Shown here: positions 60,596 through 64,000 of the stretch, piece after piece
Numbering within the stretch: the stretch's first letter is position 1
How the letters are laid out: each line of letters opens with the position of its first letter
NCBI GenBank assembly: GCA_963798815.1
Contig: CAWCUW010000003.1
Location: 918,124-982,123, forward strand
DNA length: 64,000 bases
Direction of reading: 5' to 3'
Origin: Methyloceanibacter sp963798815
GTDB taxonomy: Bacteria; Pseudomonadota; Alphaproteobacteria; Rhizobiales; Methyloligellaceae
Notes under the pieces: generated by a model
The model's input: the letters and a program-made list of their open reading frames with translations, nothing else
Told to the model about the DNA's origin: nothing
The model's database searches: none
Program-made: the position numbers and the translations under genes

Positions 60596-61590
60596 TCTCG
60601 CCAATTCCCATTCGCGCGCCGTCCAGCGACAAGTCTCGCCGGCTGACGCTGGCGCTGTGCCCATCCGACACGGCCTACGACTACGAGCTGGCCAAGCTGC
60701 CCCACGATATCGTCTTGGTGGGGAATACCCACAACCAATGGGACAGCGCGATGCGGCCGCTGCCCGACACCGTTCGCGTCAGCTACGCGCTGGAGGATGC
60801 CCGGGCCGACATTCTGATATTGGGCATCGATCAATGGAGTTTCGACGAGATCGAGCGTCGCGCGCTCTTCCTTAGCCTGCGCGACCGCTTTCACGGCCCG
60901 AAGATCGTCGTCAATCACGGCTGCAACATGGTTGATGGTTGCTCGGCGGAGATCATGCGGGAGCTGGTTGGGTACAACATCATGGTCTCGCGCACGGCGA
61001 CCGCGGCAGAGCTTTGGAATGTGGAACGTTCGCGAGTGGTGCGACCAGGCGTGACCGCAAGCGAATGGCCTGAAAGCGACCAAAGCCGCGGCAATGTGGT
61101 TGCACTGCAGCCCTGGGACCATCCGCAGTTCTACAATGCTCCGGCGGTGATTGATCTCGCCAACCATATCGATAAGAGACTGAGTCGCGTGGGCCGCGGG
61201 CGCGCGCTCGCCAATTTCGACGCTTATCGATCGCTCTTGTGCTCCTCCTCGATCTACTTCAATCCCTCCTACGCCGCACCGGCGCCGCAGCCGATGGTGG
61301 AAGCGCTGATGTGCGGCTTGGCCGTCGTCACCACCGACCGGCACGGTGAATCGGGTTATATCGTCAACGGCGAGAATGGCTTTGCCTCCAACGACATGGA
61401 CGAGCTCTACGCAAAGGTGAGATTTCTCTTGGCCCATCCAAAAGAGGTTCGGCGCATCGGCGCCAACGGCCGACGTACGGCGCGGCGGATTTTTGCCAGC
61501 GAGAGGTTCCTTGCGGAGTGGGAGGCGCTGCTCGACGAGGCCGTCAGCGGCGCTGCGTTCGGCGCCATCACCGGCAGGGCTGGCGAGTAG
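60592..61590 (+). CDS. Glycosyltransferase, GT4-like
   Basis: A 332-residue glycosyltransferase with an unusual N-terminal half (little resemblance to GT4 acceptors) and a clear donor-binding C-terminal half: P-M-V-E-A-L-M-C-G-L-A-V-V-T-T-D, then V-N-G-E-N-G-F and the R-R-I-G-A-N-G-R-R-T-A-R helix. The start ATG overlaps the previous TGA (ATGA), so it is translated in a coupled way. Sugar and acceptor unknown. Confidence 0.82.
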   Translation: MISPIPIRAPSSDKSRRLTLALCPSDTAYDYELAKLPHDIVLVGNTHNQWDSAMRPLPDTVRVSYALEDARADILILGIDQWSFDEIERRALFLSLRDRFHGPKIVVNHGCNMVDGCSAEIMRELVGYNIMVSRTATAAELWNVERSRVVRPGVTASEWPESDQSRGNVVALQPWDHPQFYNAPAVIDLANHIDKRLSRVGRGRALANFDAYRSLLCSSSIYFNPSYAAPAPQPMVEALMCGLAVVTTDRHGESGYIVNGENGFASNDMDELYAKVRFLLAHPKEVRRIGANGRRTARRIFASERFLAEWEALLDEAVSGAAFGAITGRAGE

Positions 61591-61597
61591 TCTCGAG

Positions 61598-62845
61598 ATG
61601 CGAAGGACCGACCAGGATACGGCAACCCGATCGATGCAGACGGCGGCAAGGCCCAAGTGCGTCACCTTGGTGATCGCCCATCTGGGGGCGGGCGGGGCCC
61701 AGCGCGTGGCGGTGACGGCGGCAAACGCGCTGGTCGAGCGCGGCATCGAGGTCCACCTCGTCAAGGTGTTCAACGACCCCGGCGATGCTTACGCCGTCGA
61801 TCCCAGGGTGCACCTTTACAGCTTGGGCGCGCCGATGCGGTCGCCGCGGGTGCAGCGGAATTCATTCAGAGGGATGCTCGATGCGCTTGCCCGCAACGTC
61901 TTGGAGTTCGAGTTTATCGAGCGCGCGAAGGCCATCCCGTTGGTCCGGCGGCCGGCCGCGGTGGTGGGCTTTGGTCTGGAACTGCAAAGGCGGAGCCGGG
62001 GCCTTCGCCGGAGGCTTTGCGCGATCGCGCCTGACGCGGTTCTCTCCTTCCTGACGCAAACCAATATCCTCACAATATTAGCGGCGCGGGGATTGCCGAT
62101 TCGTGTCGTCATTTCCGAGCGCAACGATCCCGCCCGGCAACACCATAATTTGCGCGTCGTATTGCTGCGTAACTTGCTCTACCGCCGATCCGACATGGTG
62201 ACCGCCAACAGCACAGGCGCCATCGAATTGCTTGCGAGCATCGTGCCGCGGGACAAGCTGGCTCTGCTTCCCAATCCGCTCAACATGTCAGATCGCGGAG
62301 CCGCGGTGAGCTTCGAGGCGCCGACCTTCATCACCGTCACGCGTTTGGTGGCACAAAAGGGCATCGACGTGCTGCTCAGGGCCGCGGCGATTGCTTTCGC
62401 GACGTTGCCCGATTGGCGGCTGGCGATCATCGGCGACGGACCGCTCGGCAAGGAGTTGCAAGCGCTCGCGCGCGATCTCGGCATTGCCTCGCGGGTCGAT
62501 TGGCTCGGCTATCGCGAGGATCCCATTCCCTATCTGAGGGCCGCGAAGTTCTTTGTCCTCACCTCGCGTTTCGAAGGATCTCCGAATGCATTGATTGAGG
62601 CGATGGCATGTGGGCTGGCTTCGGTCGTCTCGGACGCTTCACCCGGTCCGTTGGAGCTCATTGGCGACGACGCTGGCTTGATCGTACCGGTCGAGAATGA
62701 CGAGGCAACTGCCGCCGCAATCATGACCCTGGCCAATGACGAAGGTCTCCGCGCGCGCCTTGGCGAGGCAGCCATCAAGCGTACAGAGATCTATCAGGTG
62801 GATCGGGCCATGCGGGTCTGGCTCGATCTGCTCCACGTCGCCTAG
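61598..62845 (+). CDS. Glycosyltransferase, GT4 family
   Basis: A 415-residue enzyme. The acceptor-side loop is I-A-H-L-G-A-G-G-A-Q-R-V, the middle has T-R-L-V-A-Q-K-G-I-D-V-L-L, and the donor site is S-R-F-E-G-S-P-N-A-L-I-E-A-M-A-C-G (E-X7-E). An alternative start is the ATG at 61634 (M-Q-T-A-A-R-P-K); I choose 61598 because it follows the previous stop by seven bases. It belongs to the plus-strand glycan assembly genes. Confidence 0.92.
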   Translation: MRRTDQDTATRSMQTAARPKCVTLVIAHLGAGGAQRVAVTAANALVERGIEVHLVKVFNDPGDAYAVDPRVHLYSLGAPMRSPRVQRNSFRGMLDALARNVLEFEFIERAKAIPLVRRPAAVVGFGLELQRRSRGLRRRLCAIAPDAVLSFLTQTNILTILAARGLPIRVVISERNDPARQHHNLRVVLLRNLLYRRSDMVTANSTGAIELLASIVPRDKLALLPNPLNMSDRGAAVSFEAPTFITVTRLVAQKGIDVLLRAAAIAFATLPDWRLAIIGDGPLGKELQALARDLGIASRVDWLGYREDPIPYLRAAKFFVLTSRFEGSPNALIEAMACGLASVVSDASPGPLELIGDDAGLIVPVENDEATAAAIMTLANDEGLRARLGEAAIKRTEIYQVDRAMRVWLDLLHVA

Positions 62846-62849
62846 AGGC

Positions 62850-63944
62850 ATGCGGATTGCCTTCATCCTTCCGACCTTCACCGCCGGTGGGGCCGAGCGC
62901 GTCGCGAGCCTGTTGTGCAATTATTGGGTGGAGCAAGGGCACCAGGTCGCCGCGCTGACTTTCGAGGGCGGCGGCGACGAGCGGATCTACCACCTCGACG
63001 ACAGAGTGGCGCTACGCGGCATCGATGCGCTCAATCGCAACCGACGGCTCACATCGCGCGTCCGCGCCAATTTCCGCCGCCTCTTCCGCCTCCGCGCCGC
63101 CCTGAAGGCGTTCAAGCCGGATGCGATCGTGGCCTTCACCACGGAAGCGAATGTGGTGGCCATCTGGTCGGCGTTGGGCCTTGGCGTTCCCGTCGTGGTC
63201 TCGGAGCGCAACCAACCTGACCGGCCGGGATTGGGGTGGTTCACCCGGGCTATGCGGCGCTTGAGCTATCCTTTGGCAGCAGCCTTGGTGGTGCAAACCG
63301 AGGCGATCGCCCAAAGCGCACGCGCACGCTTTGCCGCTCCCGTGCACGTGGTTCCCAATCCGATCCGCCTTGCATCATGGGATGGCGTGCCGCGCGCCGA
63401 GCACGCAACGAAGCGAGTCGTTGCCGCCGGACGCCTCGTGCCGCAAAAGGGCTTCGACGTGCTGATCGCGAGCTTTGCCGCGCTGGCCGACAACTATCCG
63501 GACTGGCAGCTCGTGATCTATGGCGAAGGTGCGGACCGGGTCGCTCTGGAGACCACCGCGAGGCGACTATCGCTCGGCGATCGGGTCGCGCTTCCGGGTG
63601 TCGGCAAGGATATGCGCGCTGCCTTCGCCGCGGCCGATCTGTTCGTGCTGCCGTCGCGCTATGAGGGCTATCCCAACGTGCTGCTCGAGGCGTTGGCTTC
63701 GGGTTGCGCGGTGATCGCCACCGATTGCCCAGGCGCCACGGCGCAAATCCTCGAAGGCGGCAAATATGGCCTGTTGGTCGAGCCTGGCAGCGTGGCGGCG
63801 TTGACGGCGGGGCTTGAGCGCATGATGTCCGATGCGGCCCTGCGCCAGCGGTTTGCCGCTCAGGCGCGCGAGGCCGTCTCGGCGCTCGATGTCGGCGTGG
63901 TCGGTCGCCGTTGGCTCGAGCTGTTCGCCTCGCTCGGCCGCTGA
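62850..63944 (+). CDS. Glycosyltransferase, GT4 family
   Basis: A 364-residue enzyme beginning M-R-I-A-F-I-L-P-T-F-T-A-G-G-A-E-R-V, with A-A-G-R-L-V-P-Q-K-G-F-D-V-L in the linker strand and S-R-Y-E-G-Y-P-N-V-L-L-E-A-L-A-S-G at the donor site. It starts four bases after the previous stop and is similar to that neighbour over its length, suggesting an old duplication within the cluster. It would add another sugar to the same exported polymer. Confidence 0.94.
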   Translation: MRIAFILPTFTAGGAERVASLLCNYWVEQGHQVAALTFEGGGDERIYHLDDRVALRGIDALNRNRRLTSRVRANFRRLFRLRAALKAFKPDAIVAFTTEANVVAIWSALGLGVPVVVSERNQPDRPGLGWFTRAMRRLSYPLAAALVVQTEAIAQSARARFAAPVHVVPNPIRLASWDGVPRAEHATKRVVAAGRLVPQKGFDVLIASFAALADNYPDWQLVIYGEGADRVALETTARRLSLGDRVALPGVGKDMRAAFAAADLFVLPSRYEGYPNVLLEALASGCAVIATDCPGATAQILEGGKYGLLVEPGSVAALTAGLERMMSDAALRQRFAAQAREAVSALDVGVVGRRWLELFASLGR

Positions 63945-64000
63945 ATAAGACGCAGGCCTCGGTCGACGAAAGCCCGGAAGCGAGGAAATCGCCGATAGAT

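Overview
The window is GC-rich DNA, coding on both strands. Its gene set points to an alphaproteobacterium, most likely of the order Hyphomicrobiales (Rhizobiales). It carries type I pantothenate kinase, an IalB-like protein, an HdeA-family protein, a DUF2865 protein, an EI24/CysZ-like permease, a ThpR/low-molecular-weight phosphatase pair and a SpoU-type methylase. I saw no rRNA, tRNA, CRISPR array or complete insertion sequence. The lineage is inferred from gene families only.

Layout. 1-14 kb is core and housekeeping DNA: coaA (partial), an outer-membrane barrel, an adenosine-kinase-like PfkB enzyme, an EI24 permease, nth, a DUF2244 protein, gpmA, dapB, a type III polyketide synthase facing an ICMT-like methyltransferase, a GGDEF-EAL protein, a GNAT enzyme and typA. 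14-35 kb is the accessory heart of the window and looks like a conflict or signalling island. It holds a DUF4062-STAND NTPase with a membrane segment and 23 TPR-like repeats of about 48 residues, three exported proteins (DUF1353, an unrecognised 722-residue protein, an SGNH-like protein), a TIR protein with the same membrane and TPR half, a 50-residue secreted peptide, a CRP-type regulator fused to TPR and Rossmann-like sensor regions, a double-FHA membrane-anchored serine protease, a TPR-Ser/Thr kinase, and a secreted trypsin. Two exact TGTGA-N6-TCACA sites lie in the island, upstream of the TIR gene and upstream of the peptide/CRP pair. The CRP-type protein keeps the Arg-Glu-Arg recognition residues that read that sequence. 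35-40 kb is an envelope or polysaccharide block (ATP-grasp, flippase, Aat-like transferase, CelD-like acetyltransferase). 40-52 kb returns to core genes (aldo/keto reductase, thpR, LMW-PTP, qor, rlmN, argG, nitronate monooxygenase). 52-64 kb holds asnB, a bicupin oxalate-decarboxylase-like protein and an ABC-transporter-dependent polysaccharide cluster (Wzt/Wzm-like pair and five glycosyltransferase genes).

How the island may work (inference). TIR and STAND proteins would be two alternative input/effector heads on one type of membrane-TPR receptor half. The kinase could phosphorylate partners recognised by the FHA domains, bringing a membrane protease to its targets. The CRP-TPR-sensor protein could control the plus-strand genes through the two CRP-type sites.

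Quality warning. At least 22 small indels break otherwise normal genes (three in the STAND gene, and qor, rlmN, asnB, the bicupin, the flippase and most of 55.9-59.5 kb). Correcting one or two bases at each site restores full-length conserved proteins of integral codon length, so I treat most as sequence errors and give such genes as single spans. Seven convergent gene pairs share exactly four bases of palindromic stop codon, a recurrent pattern that also helps validate gene ends.
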